A DNA stretch of 64,000 nt from Herbaspirillum robiniae. Lineage in GTDB: Bacteria; Pseudomonadota; Gammaproteobacteria; Burkholderiales; Burkholderiaceae_D. The first letter of the stretch is position 1. Each line of letters starts with the position of its first letter. Made by a program: the position numbers and the translations under genes. This document shows positions 36,221-46,921 of the stretch, one piece after another. Location of the stretch: assembly GCF_002213415.1 (NCBI RefSeq), contig NZ_NJGU01000007.1:124001-188000 (forward strand), given 5' to 3'. The notes below the pieces were generated by a model. It searched no databases, was not told where the DNA came from, and worked only from the letters and a program-made list of their open reading frames with translations.

Positions 36221-36670
36221 TTAGCTGGCCGCGCGCACCGCCTGGCGCGCCAGCAGCACCCAGTGGCCGTGCTGCTTCTTCCAGACCTGCAGGATCTTGA
36301 TGGTCACGTGGCCCGGCTTGCCGGAGTCGTTGGTGTCGGCGTCCAGGGTATGGCGCACGATGGCGTTGTCGCCGACTACCTTCACGGTCTGGTCCAGCAG
36401 CTTGATGTTGACGAAGTCGGAGGCGCCGGTCTTCAGGTCGTCAATGAACTCGGCCTGGTTCTGCACCTTGCCGCCGGAGTGGCCGTAGCTCAGGTCCTTG
36501 GAGGTCAGCGCCTCGAGCTGCTTGAGGTCGGGGTCGACCATGACCACGCGCAGCTTCTCGACGGCGGCTTCCACCGCCTGCTCTTCCTTGCCGGCGGCCG
36601 ATGCCGGGGCGTTGGCCATCATCATGGTGCAGGCCAGGGCGCCGCACAGCATCGTGAATTTGTTGAACAT
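36221..36670 (-). CDS. Exported NTF2-like (DUF4440/SnoaL) protein
   Basis: A 149-aa protein with a Sec signal peptide ending about residue 25 (ANAPASAAG), then a cone-shaped NTF2-like domain: VEAAVEKLRVVMVDPDLKQLEALTSKDLSYGHSGGKVQNQAEFIDDLKTG, then a beta-rich half ending WKKQHGHWVLLARQAV. This fold hosts ketosteroid isomerases, polyketide cyclases and many unknowns. AAGGAG precedes the ATG. It stands alone between an MCP and a GntR gene. Function unknown. Confidence 0.82.
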   Translation of the reverse strand: MFNKFTMLCGALACTMMMANAPASAAGKEEQAVEAAVEKLRVVMVDPDLKQLEALTSKDLSYGHSGGKVQNQAEFIDDLKTGASDFVNIKLLDQTVKVVGDNAIVRHTLDADTNDSGKPGHVTIKILQVWKKQHGHWVLLARQAVRAAS

Positions 36671-36803
36671 CTCAGTCTCCTTGGTGGTTGTGGTGTCGCG
36701 TGTGTGATGTTGCGTGGATGAGGTATGTCGTCGTATGAATTGTTCGGCGCGAAGGCGTGGTCGGGCTCCTGTGGTCGTTGAAGGGAAGGGGAGAGGAAGG
36801 GCG

Positions 36804-37619
36804 TCAGCTGACTTCCTGCGCGCGGCGCAGGCGTTCGCGGCTGTTGGTCAGGTGGATGCGCATGGCCGCGCGCGCGAAGTCGGTGTCGCGGCGGGCGATG
36901 GCGTCGAAGATCTGTTCGTGCTCGCGGTTCACGCGCTGCAGGTAGTGGGTGAGCTGGTCGGGAGGGATGCGGCTGGAAGGCAGCCGCGTGCGCGGCAGGA
37001 TGGTGGTGCCCAGGTAGTTGATGATCTCGGCGAAGTAGCGGTTGCCGGTCGCCTCGGCGATCTCCTGGTGGAAGCGGAAGTCCGGCGCCACCGTGGTTTC
37101 CGAGCGCGCCACGTTGTCGGCGAAGTCGTCCAGCGCCGCGCGCATGACGGCCAGGTTGGCGTCGCTGCGGCGCGCCGCGGCCAGGCCGGCGGTCTCGGTT
37201 TCCAGGCTGATGCGCAGCTCCAGCACGGCGAGCACTTCGAAGGAGGTTTCCAGCTCGTCCGGGTCGAGCCGGAACATCGCCGGCGGGCGCGGCTCCAGCA
37301 CGAAGGTGCCGATGCCGTGGCGGGTCGCCACCAGGCCGGCGGCCTGCAGGCGGGACAGCGCCTCGCGCACCACGGTGCGGCTGACCTGGAACTGGCGCAC
37401 GATCTCGGCCTCGGTGGGCAGCTTGTCGCCGGGGCGCCAGTGCTGGGTGAGGATCAGCTGCTCGAGCGCCTGCACGAGCTCGCGCGAAAGACTGCGGCGC
37501 CCCACCGAACGGGACGCAACTGTGGCTGGTGCCGGATGTTCGCCGTTGGTCTCCGCGGCGGCCATCCCGGTGCGCTGCCCAGCCTCGGCAGCGAGGATAT
37601 TTATCATTGTCGTGATCAA
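36804..37619 (-). CDS. GntR/FadR family transcriptional regulator
   Basis: A 271-aa regulator. An N-terminal extension of about 40 residues, then a winged HTH (about 45-110: LVQALEQLILTQHWRPGDKLPTEAEIVRQFQVSRTVVREALSRLQAAGLVATRHGIGTFV) and an FCD effector domain (about 130-255) with the Asp/His metal-site DFRFHQEIAEATGNRYFAEI. It is divergent from udh (213-bp gap). A near-identical site occurs before both udh and the downstream ABC operon, so it is the likely repressor of uronate catabolism, releasing on sugar-acid binding. The start at 37619 is the longest; MINIL or MAAAE later are alternatives. Confidence 0.9.
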   Translation of the reverse strand: MITTMINILAAEAGQRTGMAAAETNGEHPAPATVASRSVGRRSLSRELVQALEQLILTQHWRPGDKLPTEAEIVRQFQVSRTVVREALSRLQAAGLVATRHGIGTFVLEPRPPAMFRLDPDELETSFEVLAVLELRISLETETAGLAAARRSDANLAVMRAALDDFADNVARSETTVAPDFRFHQEIAEATGNRYFAEIINYLGTTILPRTRLPSSRIPPDQLTHYLQRVNREHEQIFDAIARRDTDFARAAMRIHLTNSRERLRRAQEVS

Positions 37620-37685
37620 AGTTGGGGCCGTTTCCTGTGCTTTCTCACGGCCCGGTGTTTCGTAGAAGAGACTTCCCGAATGCTA

Positions 37686-37713
37686 TTGACAAGCTCTGAT
37701 GCGCCGATAATAA
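37686..37713 (+). promoter_or_regulatory. Promoter of udh
   Basis: TTGACA at 37686-37691 and TAATAA at 37708-37713 with a 16-bp spacer. The operator-like site 37720-37742 lies just downstream of the -10, across the expected transcription start. Confidence 0.65.
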
Positions 37714-37719
37714 TCCAGT

Positions 37720-37742
37720 CCAAGTGATATGACAACGTACAA
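37720..37742. promoter_or_regulatory. Candidate GntR operator upstream of udh
   Basis: On the minus strand this reads GTACGTTGTCATATCACTT, matching the site before the ABC operon (38734-38756) at about 19 of 23 positions. It overlaps the predicted start of udh transcription, fitting repression by the divergent FadR-type protein. Confidence 0.65.
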
Positions 37743-37832
37743 GATTGAACTTGCACAGGAATGCAAATCCGGCAAGTTGCTTGCAGAGATCACACAACAA
37801 GAATAATTACAAACAATCAGGAGACGGCTCTT

Positions 37833-38687
37833 ATGAGCGGAGAAAAAGATACGGGCGCGTGGCAGTCGGCGCGCTTTTCGCGGCTCTTGCTGACCGGCGC
37901 GGCCGGCGGCGTGGGCAAGGCCTTGCGTCCCCGGCTGGCCGGTTTTGCCGAGTCCGTGCGGGTGTCCGACCTGGCGCGCGCGATGGAGTCGGCTGGCCCC
38001 GCGGCGGCCCACGAGCAAGCGCTGGCCTGCGACCTGGCCGACCGCGCCGCGGTCGACGCCATGGTGCAAGGCTGCGAGGCCATCATCCACCTGGGCGGCG
38101 TCTCGGTGGAGCGTCCCTTCGAAGAAATCCTGGAAGCCAATATCAAGGGCGTGTTCCACATCTATGAAGCCGCGCGCCGCCACAAGGTCAAGCGCGTGAT
38201 CTTCGCCAGCTCCAACCACGTCACCGGCTACTACCGCCAGGACCAGAAGATCGACGCGCGCGAGCTGCGCCGTCCGGACGGCTACTACGGCCTGTCCAAA
38301 TCCTACGGCGAGGACATGGCGCAGTTCTACTTCGACCGCTACGGCGTGGAGACGGTGAGCATCCGCATCGGCTCCATCTTCCCGGAAGCCAAGGACCGCC
38401 GCATGATGGCCAGCTGGATGAGCCTGGACGACTTCGAACAGCTGCTGCGCCGCAGCCTGTTTACTCCCGACGTGGGCCACACCGTGGTCTACGGCATGTC
38501 CGACAACGCCTACACCTGGTGGGACAACCGCCACGCGGCGCATCTCGGCTACGCGCCCAAGGACAGCTCCGAGATCTTCCGTGACAAGGTGGAGGCCCAG
38601 CCGAGGCCGGCTCCGACCGATCCGGTGGCGCTGCTGCAGGGCGGCGCCTTCACCACGGCCGGTCCTTTCGATCCCCTGGCGAACTGA
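37833..38687 (+). CDS. udh: Uronate dehydrogenase
   Basis: A 284-aa NAD-dependent SDR-like enzyme of the extended family that oxidises D-galacturonate/D-glucuronate to aldaro-lactones, the first step of the oxidative uronate pathway. Visible marks are TGAAGGVGK (residues 21-29), YGLSK with Tyr152-Lys156, and the long match to the Pseudomonas enzyme across ACDLADRAAVDAMVQG, IFASSNHVTGYYRQD, SIRIGSIFPEA and WWDNRHAAHLGY. The Met at 37833 follows CAGGAGA; the frame is open 24 codons earlier. The ABC importer genes follow, with a shared operator, so they serve uronate use. Confidence 0.93.
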   Translation: MSGEKDTGAWQSARFSRLLLTGAAGGVGKALRPRLAGFAESVRVSDLARAMESAGPAAAHEQALACDLADRAAVDAMVQGCEAIIHLGGVSVERPFEEILEANIKGVFHIYEAARRHKVKRVIFASSNHVTGYYRQDQKIDARELRRPDGYYGLSKSYGEDMAQFYFDRYGVETVSIRIGSIFPEAKDRRMMASWMSLDDFEQLLRRSLFTPDVGHTVVYGMSDNAYTWWDNRHAAHLGYAPKDSSEIFRDKVEAQPRPAPTDPVALLQGGAFTTAGPFDPLAN

Positions 38688-38733
38688 ATACGCGCGCGTT
38701 GCGGCGCCGGGAGGGCTGTTTTTCCTGTTCGGA

Positions 38734-38756
38734 TCGTATGTTGTCATACCACTTCG
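38734..38756. promoter_or_regulatory. Candidate GntR operator upstream of the ABC importer
   Basis: Contains GTATGTTGTCATAC, a palindrome with 5-bp arms, and TTGTCATACCA, which fits the FadR-family pattern TNGTNNNACNA. Same site as before udh, read in the opposite orientation. About 200 bp upstream of the first permease gene. Confidence 0.65.
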
Positions 38757-38955
38757 GATAGCAAGACCAGCGTCATGTCCCGGCATCGCCGCCGCGCGAG
38801 CACCCGTCACCCGCTTCACGCACGACCGCATCACCTGATTTCGCAGCAAGGCAGTACCCGGGACACCGGGCAGCCCGCACGCAGCAGGACCGCGCACGCG
38901 ATGCCCGAGTTTTCCGGGGTTCCGAATCCAAGGACCATTTGAACAACCGGCAGCC

Positions 38956-39783
38956 ATGAACTTCACACTCGACTTCAGCAGTCTCGCGCCGTACTGGCCC
39001 GTGTTCCTGCGCGGCGCGTGGCTGACGCTGAAAATGACCACGCTGGCGATCATCGTCGGCGTGGCCATCGGCGTCATCGTCGCCTTCGCCAAGAGCAGCA
39101 AGAACCTCCTCGTCGCCCGCGCCTGCGGCGCCTACATCGAGGCGGTGCGCAACACGCCCTTCCTGGTGCAGATCTTCCTCCTGTACTTCGGCCTGGCCAG
39201 CCTGGGGGTGCACATGCCCACCTTCGCCGCGGCCGTGCTGGCGATGATCATCAACATCGCCGCCTACGCGGCCGAGATCATCCGCGCCGGCATCGACTCG
39301 GTGCCGCGCGGCCAGATCGAGGCGGCCGAATGCCTGGGCCTGTCCAAGTGGCGCATCCGCTGGCACGTGATGCTGCAGCCGGCCATCGAGCGCGTCTATC
39401 CGGCGCTGACCAGCCAGTTCCTGCTGATGATGCAGGCCTCGGCGATGGCCTCGCAGATCTCGGCCGAAGAGCTGACCGCGATCGCCAACACCGTGCAGTC
39501 CGACACCTTCCGCTCGCTGGAAACCTACATCGTCGTCGCCGGCCTGTACCTGGCGCTGTCGATTCTGGTCAAGCTGCTGGCCTACGCCTTCGGCGAATAC
39601 ATCTTCAAGCGCCGCCGCACCATCCGCCGCGCCGCCGCGCTGGCGCGCCGCAGTCCGGTGTCGAAGGTGCCGGCGCCCGTCGCGGGCCAGCCGGCGCCGG
39701 TGGCGCACGTGCCGTTCATCCACGGCATATCGATTCCCAACAGCGGCCAGGCCCGCAATACCGTCGAAGGGAGCGCATCGTGA
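38956..39783 (+). CDS. ABC transporter permease (PAAT family)
   Basis: A 275-aa inner-membrane permease with a His/Glu/Gln/Arg-type TM region: WPVFLRGAWLTLKMTTLAIIVGV, VEAVRNTPFLVQIFLLYFGL and the EAA-type loop AAECLGLSKWRIRWHVMLQPAI. About five to six spans. A Pro/Ala-rich tail of about 40 residues (residues 235-275) follows the last helix and is unusual. It is the first of two permeases in an operon with an ATPase and a binding protein. The family carries polar amino acids, but the shared GntR operator with udh suggests a uronate or aldarate here. Confidence 0.92.
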   Translation: MNFTLDFSSLAPYWPVFLRGAWLTLKMTTLAIIVGVAIGVIVAFAKSSKNLLVARACGAYIEAVRNTPFLVQIFLLYFGLASLGVHMPTFAAAVLAMIINIAAYAAEIIRAGIDSVPRGQIEAAECLGLSKWRIRWHVMLQPAIERVYPALTSQFLLMMQASAMASQISAEELTAIANTVQSDTFRSLETYIVVAGLYLALSILVKLLAYAFGEYIFKRRRTIRRAAALARRSPVSKVPAPVAGQPAPVAHVPFIHGISIPNSGQARNTVEGSAS

Positions 39784-40416
39784 TCGGCTCATTCTCCTGG
39801 ACCCACCTGTTCTACCTGGTGCAATCGATCGGCTGGACGCTGGTGCTCTCCGTGCTGGCCTTCGCGCTGGGAGGCATCGCCGGCTTCCTGGTGATGCTGG
39901 CGCGAATCTCGCCGCGCGCCTGGCTGCGCAATCCGGCGATCCTGTTCATCGAATGCATACAGGGCATCCCGCTCCTGATCCTGCTGTTCATCGTCTACTT
40001 CGGCCTGTCGGTGTACGGCTTCGCGCTGCCCGCGCTGGTGGCCGCCGGCATCGCCATGATGGTGTACACCAGCGCCTACCTGGGCGACATCTGGCGCGGC
40101 TGCGTCGAGGCCATGCCGCGTCCGCAGTGGGAGGCATCGGAATGCCTGTCGCTGACGCGCTGGCAGACGCTGCGCCTGGTCATCATCCCGCAGGCCACGC
40201 GGCTGTCGCTGCCGCCGACCATCGGCTTCCTGGTGCAGCTGATCAAGATGACCTCGCTGGCCTCGGTGATTGGCTTCGTCGAACTGACCCGCGCCGGCCA
40301 GATCATCAACAACTCGATTTTCCAGCCCTTCCTGGTGTTCACCCTGGTCGGGATCTTCTATTTCTTACTGTGCTACCCGCTGTCGCGCTGGAGCGCATCC
40401 ATGGAGAGAAAGCTCA

Positions 40417-40433
<17 letters not shown>
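39780..40433 (+). CDS. ABC transporter permease (PAAT family)
   Basis: A 217-aa inner-membrane permease partner with about five spans, FIECIQGIPLLILLFIVYFGLSVYGF and the EAA-type loop ASECLSLTRWQTLRLVIIPQATRLSLPP. The start is a GTG at 39780 overlapping the previous stop by 4 bp (GTGA), preceded by GAAGGGAG. It pairs with the 275-aa permease to form the channel of the importer and its gene overlaps the ATPase gene by 17 bp. Confidence 0.92.
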
Positions 40434-41202
<769 letters not shown>

Positions 41203-41272
41203 TTTTCGACAACGCAGCACCCGCAACACAAACAAGAAGAAGCATCCACCGACACTAGACCGGAGACCTACC

Positions 41273-42070
41273 ATGCAACTGAAGAAAATCTTTACCCGCA
41301 CCTGTATCGCCGCCCTGATGTCCGGCGCCTTCTCGCACGCGGCCATGGCCGACCAGTTGGACGACATCAAGAAGGCCGGCAAGATCCGCGTGGCCATCGC
41401 CATGGGCACGCCGCTGTTCAGCTACGCCGACGACAAGCTGCAGCCCACCGGCTCCGACGTCGACACCGCCAAGCAGCTGGCCCAGGACCTGGGCGTGCAG
41501 CTGGAGATCGTCTCGGTCACCAACGCCGCGCGCGTGCCGACCCTGCAGGCCAACCGCGCCGACATCGTGGTGGCCGACCTGTCGATCACGCCCGAGCGCC
41601 AGAAGGTGATCGACTTCTCGATCCCCTACGCCGTCATCAGCATCATCGTCGGCGGCCCCAAGAGCATGCAGATCAAGGACTATCCTGACCTGAGCGGCAA
41701 GCGCGTCGGCCTGACCCGCGCCACCGTCAACGACACCCTGACCACGCAGCAGGCCAAGGGCGCCGAGATCGTGCGCTATGAAGACGATGCCACCCTGATC
41801 ACCTCGATGGTGACCGGCCAGGTCGAAGTGTTCTCCAGCACCCCGTCCAACCTGCAGGAAATGCAGAAGAAGGCGCCGGGCAAGAACCTGGAACTGAAGT
41901 TCGAGCAGAAGGTGTTCGACCTCGGCATCGCGTTGAACAAGAACCAGCCGCGCCTGAAGGACTGGATCGACAACTGGGTCAAGACCAACATGAAGAACGG
42001 CAAGCTCAATACCATGTACAAGAAGTACCACGGCCGCGACCTGCCGGCCTCGGTGCAGAACGTGCAGTAA
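41273..42070 (+). CDS. Periplasmic solute-binding protein (SBP_bac_3)
   Basis: A 265-aa extracytoplasmic binding protein with a Sec signal peptide (residues 1-26, ending AAMA). The mature domain begins DDIKKAGKIRVAIAMGTPLFSY, has PTLQANRADIVVADLSITPERQKVIDFSIPY and YPDLSGKRVGLTRATVNDT, all typical of the polar amino acid family 3 fold. The predicted ligand is inferred from context (udh, shared operator) to be a uronate or aldarate, though an amino acid is equally allowed by sequence. A terminator follows. Confidence 0.92.
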   Translation: MQLKKIFTRTCIAALMSGAFSHAAMADQLDDIKKAGKIRVAIAMGTPLFSYADDKLQPTGSDVDTAKQLAQDLGVQLEIVSVTNAARVPTLQANRADIVVADLSITPERQKVIDFSIPYAVISIIVGGPKSMQIKDYPDLSGKRVGLTRATVNDTLTTQQAKGAEIVRYEDDATLITSMVTGQVEVFSSTPSNLQEMQKKAPGKNLELKFEQKVFDLGIALNKNQPRLKDWIDNWVKTNMKNGKLNTMYKKYHGRDLPASVQNVQ

Positions 42071-42143
42071 GTTTTCCTCGATACCCCGGCGCGAAGCACC
42101 TGCGTCGCGCCGGGTTTGTCAGCTCCATCTCCACACCCGATTG

Positions 42144-42170
42144 CCGGCTCGTTTCGAGCCGGTTTTTTTT
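42144..42170 (+). terminator. Rho-independent terminator of the ABC operon
   Basis: CCGGCTC/GAGCCGG stem around GTTTC followed by eight T, 73 bp after the binding-protein stop. Confidence 0.9.
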
Positions 42171-42185
42171 CGCGCGTGGCGCGGA

Positions 42186-43746
<1,561 letters not shown>

Positions 43747-44059
43747 AGTTACCTCGTGAAGAACGATTGAAGGAATCGTCCCTCCGGCATGGCGCCGGGC
43801 GAGGTCTGAAGAGGGGATGGTAGAGGTGATGCGACCGTTCAGTCCCGCCAGGCGATCCGCCGGACGGGACACGACGTCCCCGTCAGCGGAGCAGCCGTTT
43901 TTTGGTTTTCAGCGCGGACATGGCCACGACTCCCGCCGCGGGGGCAGGCATGCTGAACGGGATGATCTGCGCGTTGTGCATGGTCGTGGAAATGTCGGAC
44001 TGAACCGTGATGCTAAACCAGATTGCGCAACAGCGGGTGGGCTATCGCGCGCGCGGGGC
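43747..44059. other. Intergenic, nothing recognised
   Basis: Between the divergent or same-strand genes here I see no gene, terminator or clear operator. A weak 32-codon minus-strand frame near 43890-43985 has no ribosome site and was not called. Confidence 0.5.
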
Positions 44060-44437
44060 TCAATGGTCCCATTCGCCGCTTTCTTCCAGCAACACCTTCC
44101 GGACTTGGGTGACGGTGAGGGTGCCGTCCTCCAGCACCACGTAGCGCACCGCGCCGTTGCGGAACTCGTAGCCGAGGAAGCGGCAGGGCGTGACGCCGTC
44201 GGCGCACAGCGTATGCAGCGTGCGCCCGCGCAGCGCGATGCCCTGGCCGGTCTTGCGGTGGGTGCCGCGATAGGAGACGTCGTCGCAGCCGACCACGCCT
44301 TCCTCGCAATGCTCCTCGATCTGGATGACGAAGCTGGGCGTGGTCAGCGTATCGGCCCGCGCAGGATGGACAACGGCGGCCATGAAGAGCGCCGCCGCAA
44401 GCCAGGTGCGGCCAGGCAGGGAAGATGCAGGTTTCAT
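44060..44437 (-). CDS. Exported protein of unknown function
   Basis: A 125-aa protein with a signal peptide (about residues 1-27, VVHPARA) and a Cys-containing mature domain (EEHCEEGVVGCDDVSYRGT, TLCADGVTPCRFLGYEF; four Cys in two pairs), fitting a small disulfide-bonded periplasmic protein. No family is recognised. The Met at 44437 was chosen for the signal peptide; the frame is open to 44620 through the VOC gene. It lies 28 bp downstream of the VOC gene on the same strand and could be cotranscribed. Confidence 0.6.
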   Translation of the reverse strand: MKPASSLPGRTWLAAALFMAAVVHPARADTLTTPSFVIQIEEHCEEGVVGCDDVSYRGTHRKTGQGIALRGRTLHTLCADGVTPCRFLGYEFRNGAVRYVVLEDGTLTVTQVRKVLLEESGEWDH

Positions 44438-44465
44438 CGCACGCGGCTCCGGGACGATGGCGGGC

Positions 44466-44858
44466 TCAGGCGCCGACAGGGGCGTGGCACACCACTTCGA
44501 TATTGTGGCCGTCCGGATCGAGCACGAAGGCGCCGTAGTAGTCCGGATGGAAATGTGCGCGGATGCCGGGGCCGCCGTTGTCGCGTCCGCCCGCGCCGAG
44601 CGCCGCGCCGTGGAAGGCATCCACCGGTGCGCGCTGTCCGACCCGGAAGGCGACGTGGATGGGCGGCTGGTTGGGCGTGCCGCGGCTGATCCAGAAATCG
44701 GGTTTGCCGTTCTCGCCGAAGCCGGCGACGTCGGTGTGGCCGGTGACGGCGGCGGGCACTTCCATGATCAGCGTGTAGCCGATCGGCGCCAGGGCCGCTG
44801 CGTAGAAGGCTTTGCTTTTGGCGAAGTCGCTGACGATGACGCCGGTGTGGTCGATCAT
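44466..44858 (-). CDS. VOC superfamily protein (glyoxalase-like)
   Basis: A 130-aa single VOC fold (beta-alpha-beta-beta-beta twice). MIDHTGVIVSDFAKSKAFYAAALAPIGY begins the first half; the metal-type positions His (4th residue) and the C-terminal ...FVLDPDGHNIEVV with Glu are visible. These proteins act as glyoxalases, dioxygenases or antibiotic-binding proteins; the substrate cannot be told. The start at 44858 follows AAGGAG. Isolated, convergent with no partner. Confidence 0.85.
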   Translation of the reverse strand: MIDHTGVIVSDFAKSKAFYAAALAPIGYTLIMEVPAAVTGHTDVAGFGENGKPDFWISRGTPNQPPIHVAFRVGQRAPVDAFHGAALGAGGRDNGGPGIRAHFHPDYYGAFVLDPDGHNIEVVCHAPVGA

Positions 44859-44984
44859 GCTTCGGTCTCCTTGGATATTGGGAAGTGCGATCATAGGGGG
44901 CGCGCCGCGCTGCGGTCAATGCGTACCGACGAGTCGGCCGAGATCACTTATCATGCCAGTTTCCCCAGCGCCAACTTTCCCGCC

Positions 44985-46271
44985 ATGACCTCAGCTTCCG
45001 AATTCTCCTTCCCCCGTCACGCCGTCATCATCGGCGCCGGCGCAGTCGGCCTGATGAGCGCCATTCACGCGCTGGACCAGGGGCTGCAGGTGACCATCCT
45101 CGACTTCAACGAGGCCGGCAGCGAAGAGGCGTCGAGCTACGGCAACGCCGGCTGGCTGTCTTCGCATTCGGTGATTCCGCCGGTGGAGCCGGGCATGTGG
45201 AAGAAGGTGCCGGGCTACCTGATGGATCCGCTGGGGCCGTTGTCCATCCGCTGGCGCTACCTGCCGGCGCTGGCGCCCTGGCTGTTGCGCAACCTGGCCG
45301 GCGCGCGGCGCGAGCGCATCCGCCGCACCGCAGGCGCCCTGCGTACCTTGGTGGCCGATGCGCGGCTGCTGCACCAGGAGGTGGCGCAGCGCGCCGGCGT
45401 GGGCCACCTGATCGACACTTCGGGCGTGCTGCACGTCTACCGCTCGCGCCAGCATTTCGACAACGATGCCTTCGGCTGGGGCGTGCGGCGCGAGCTCGGC
45501 ATCGAGTGGACCGAGTTCGAGGGCGAGGCCTTGCGCGCGCGCGAGCCGGACCTGGATCCGGCCTTCGGTTTCGCCGTGCATGTGGGCGAGGCCGGACATT
45601 GCCGCAATCCCGGCGCCTACATGAAAGCGCTCGACGCCTATGCGCGTGCGCGCGGTGCGCGGCGGGTGCATGGCCGCGCCCGCGGTTTTCGCATCGAGCA
45701 GGGACGCCTGAAGGCGGTGGTGCTGGAGACCGGCGAGATCGCCTGCGACGCCGCCGTGATCGCGGCCGGCGCGCGCGCCAAGCAACTGGCGCTGATGGCC
45801 GGCGACCGCGTGCAGCTGGAGAGCGAGCGCGGCTATCACGCATCCATCGCCGGCCAGCAGGAACGGGCGACGGCGCGCACGCCGATGATGGTGTCCGAGT
45901 TCAAGGTCATCGCCACGCAGATGGAAGGCGGCCTGCGCATCGCCGGCCAGGTCGAGTTCGCTTCTTTCGAGGCGGAGCCCGACTGGCGACGCGGCGAGAT
46001 CATGCGCGACATCGCGCTCAAACTGTTCCCGGGATTGCCGCGCGACCTGCCGGCCGCGGACGTGAAGTTCTGGCTGGGCCGCCGCCCCAGCACGCCGGAC
46101 GGCATGCCCTGCATCGGCTACGCGAACGCCAGCCGCGACATCGTCCACGCCTATGGCCACGGTCACATCGGCCTGGGCTGCTCGGCGCGCACCGGCCGCA
46201 TCGCGGCGCAACTGCTGACCGGACAGGCGCCCGAAATCGACCTGGCGCCGTTCAGTCCGCAGCGCTTCTAA
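44985..46271 (+). CDS. D-amino acid dehydrogenase-like FAD oxidoreductase
   Basis: A 428-aa DAO-type flavoprotein. FAD Rossmann VIIGAGAVGLMSAIHALDQG at about residues 14-33, NAGWLSSHS motif of the DadA group at about 54-62, and a C-terminal YGHGHIGLGCSARTGRIAAQLLTG. It oxidatively deaminates a D-amino acid or related amine, feeding electrons to the quinone pool. No dad operon partner is close. Start at 44985 lacks a strong ribosome site; upstream codons in the same frame have no homology. Substrate is unassigned. Confidence 0.88.
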   Translation: MTSASEFSFPRHAVIIGAGAVGLMSAIHALDQGLQVTILDFNEAGSEEASSYGNAGWLSSHSVIPPVEPGMWKKVPGYLMDPLGPLSIRWRYLPALAPWLLRNLAGARRERIRRTAGALRTLVADARLLHQEVAQRAGVGHLIDTSGVLHVYRSRQHFDNDAFGWGVRRELGIEWTEFEGEALRAREPDLDPAFGFAVHVGEAGHCRNPGAYMKALDAYARARGARRVHGRARGFRIEQGRLKAVVLETGEIACDAAVIAAGARAKQLALMAGDRVQLESERGYHASIAGQQERATARTPMMVSEFKVIATQMEGGLRIAGQVEFASFEAEPDWRRGEIMRDIALKLFPGLPRDLPAADVKFWLGRRPSTPDGMPCIGYANASRDIVHAYGHGHIGLGCSARTGRIAAQLLTGQAPEIDLAPFSPQRF

Positions 46272-46288
46272 GCTTCCTCAACACGCGG

Positions 46289-46819
46289 TCAAAATTCGAT
46301 ATCGCGCGCCGCCCTGACGGTGGTGCGCACGCCATACGCGCCCAGGTTGGACAGCGTGGCGTTGTGGTGGGCCACGATCCGGTCCGCCGGCAGCACGTCG
46401 TTGTCGGTGGTGGTGTGGCCGTCGCCGGCCAGCGTCACCGGATAGCCCAGGGCCAGCGCGCGGCGCACCGTGGACTCCACGCAGAACTGGGTCTGCATGC
46501 CGCAGATCACCAGGTGCGAGATGTGGCGCATCTTCAGCATCGACTGCAGGTCCGTCTGGTGGAAGGCGTCCGAGCCGCGCTTGCGCAGCGGCACGTCCTG
46601 CCCGGTGACGTCCAGCCCGGCGGCGAGCTGCCAGCCGGCGCTGCCGTGGGCCAGTTCGCCGGCGTCTTCATGCTGCACCACGATCACCGGCGCCCGCGCG
46701 GCGCGTGCGCGTTGCGACAGCAGGTTGATGTTGGCGATGGTGGCGGCGGCGTCGGCAACGGCATCCTGGCCGGTGCACAGGGCGTGCTGTACGTCGATGA
46801 TGAGCAGGGCGGTGGGCAT
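46289..46819 (-). CDS. Isochorismatase-like cysteine hydrolase
   Basis: A 176-aa hydrolase with the complete triad Asp9 (ALLIIDVQ), Lys80 (PLRKRGSDAF) and Cys113 (ICGMQTQFCVEST). The family includes nicotinamidases, isochorismatases and amidohydrolases; substrate cannot be settled. Convergent with the DadA-like gene (17 bp apart) and 102 bp downstream of a flavin-dependent monooxygenase on the same strand, so it may take part in the same pathway. Confidence 0.9.
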   Translation of the reverse strand: MPTALLIIDVQHALCTGQDAVADAAATIANINLLSQRARAARAPVIVVQHEDAGELAHGSAGWQLAAGLDVTGQDVPLRKRGSDAFHQTDLQSMLKMRHISHLVICGMQTQFCVESTVRRALALGYPVTLAGDGHTTTDNDVLPADRIVAHHNATLSNLGAYGVRTTVRAARDIEF

Positions 46820-46921
46820 GGCAGCTTGTTCGTCTTGTTGTCGGTCCGACCCCGATGGTAGCGGATACCGGCCCGCCTTGCCGCGATCTTTGGCGCCGGG
46901 CGCCGCGCACCCGGCCTGGCC

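Noticed and set aside
43889..43985. 32-codon minus-strand frame between the DapA-like and the small exported gene
   Set aside because: No ribosome site, no coding signature, no terminator.
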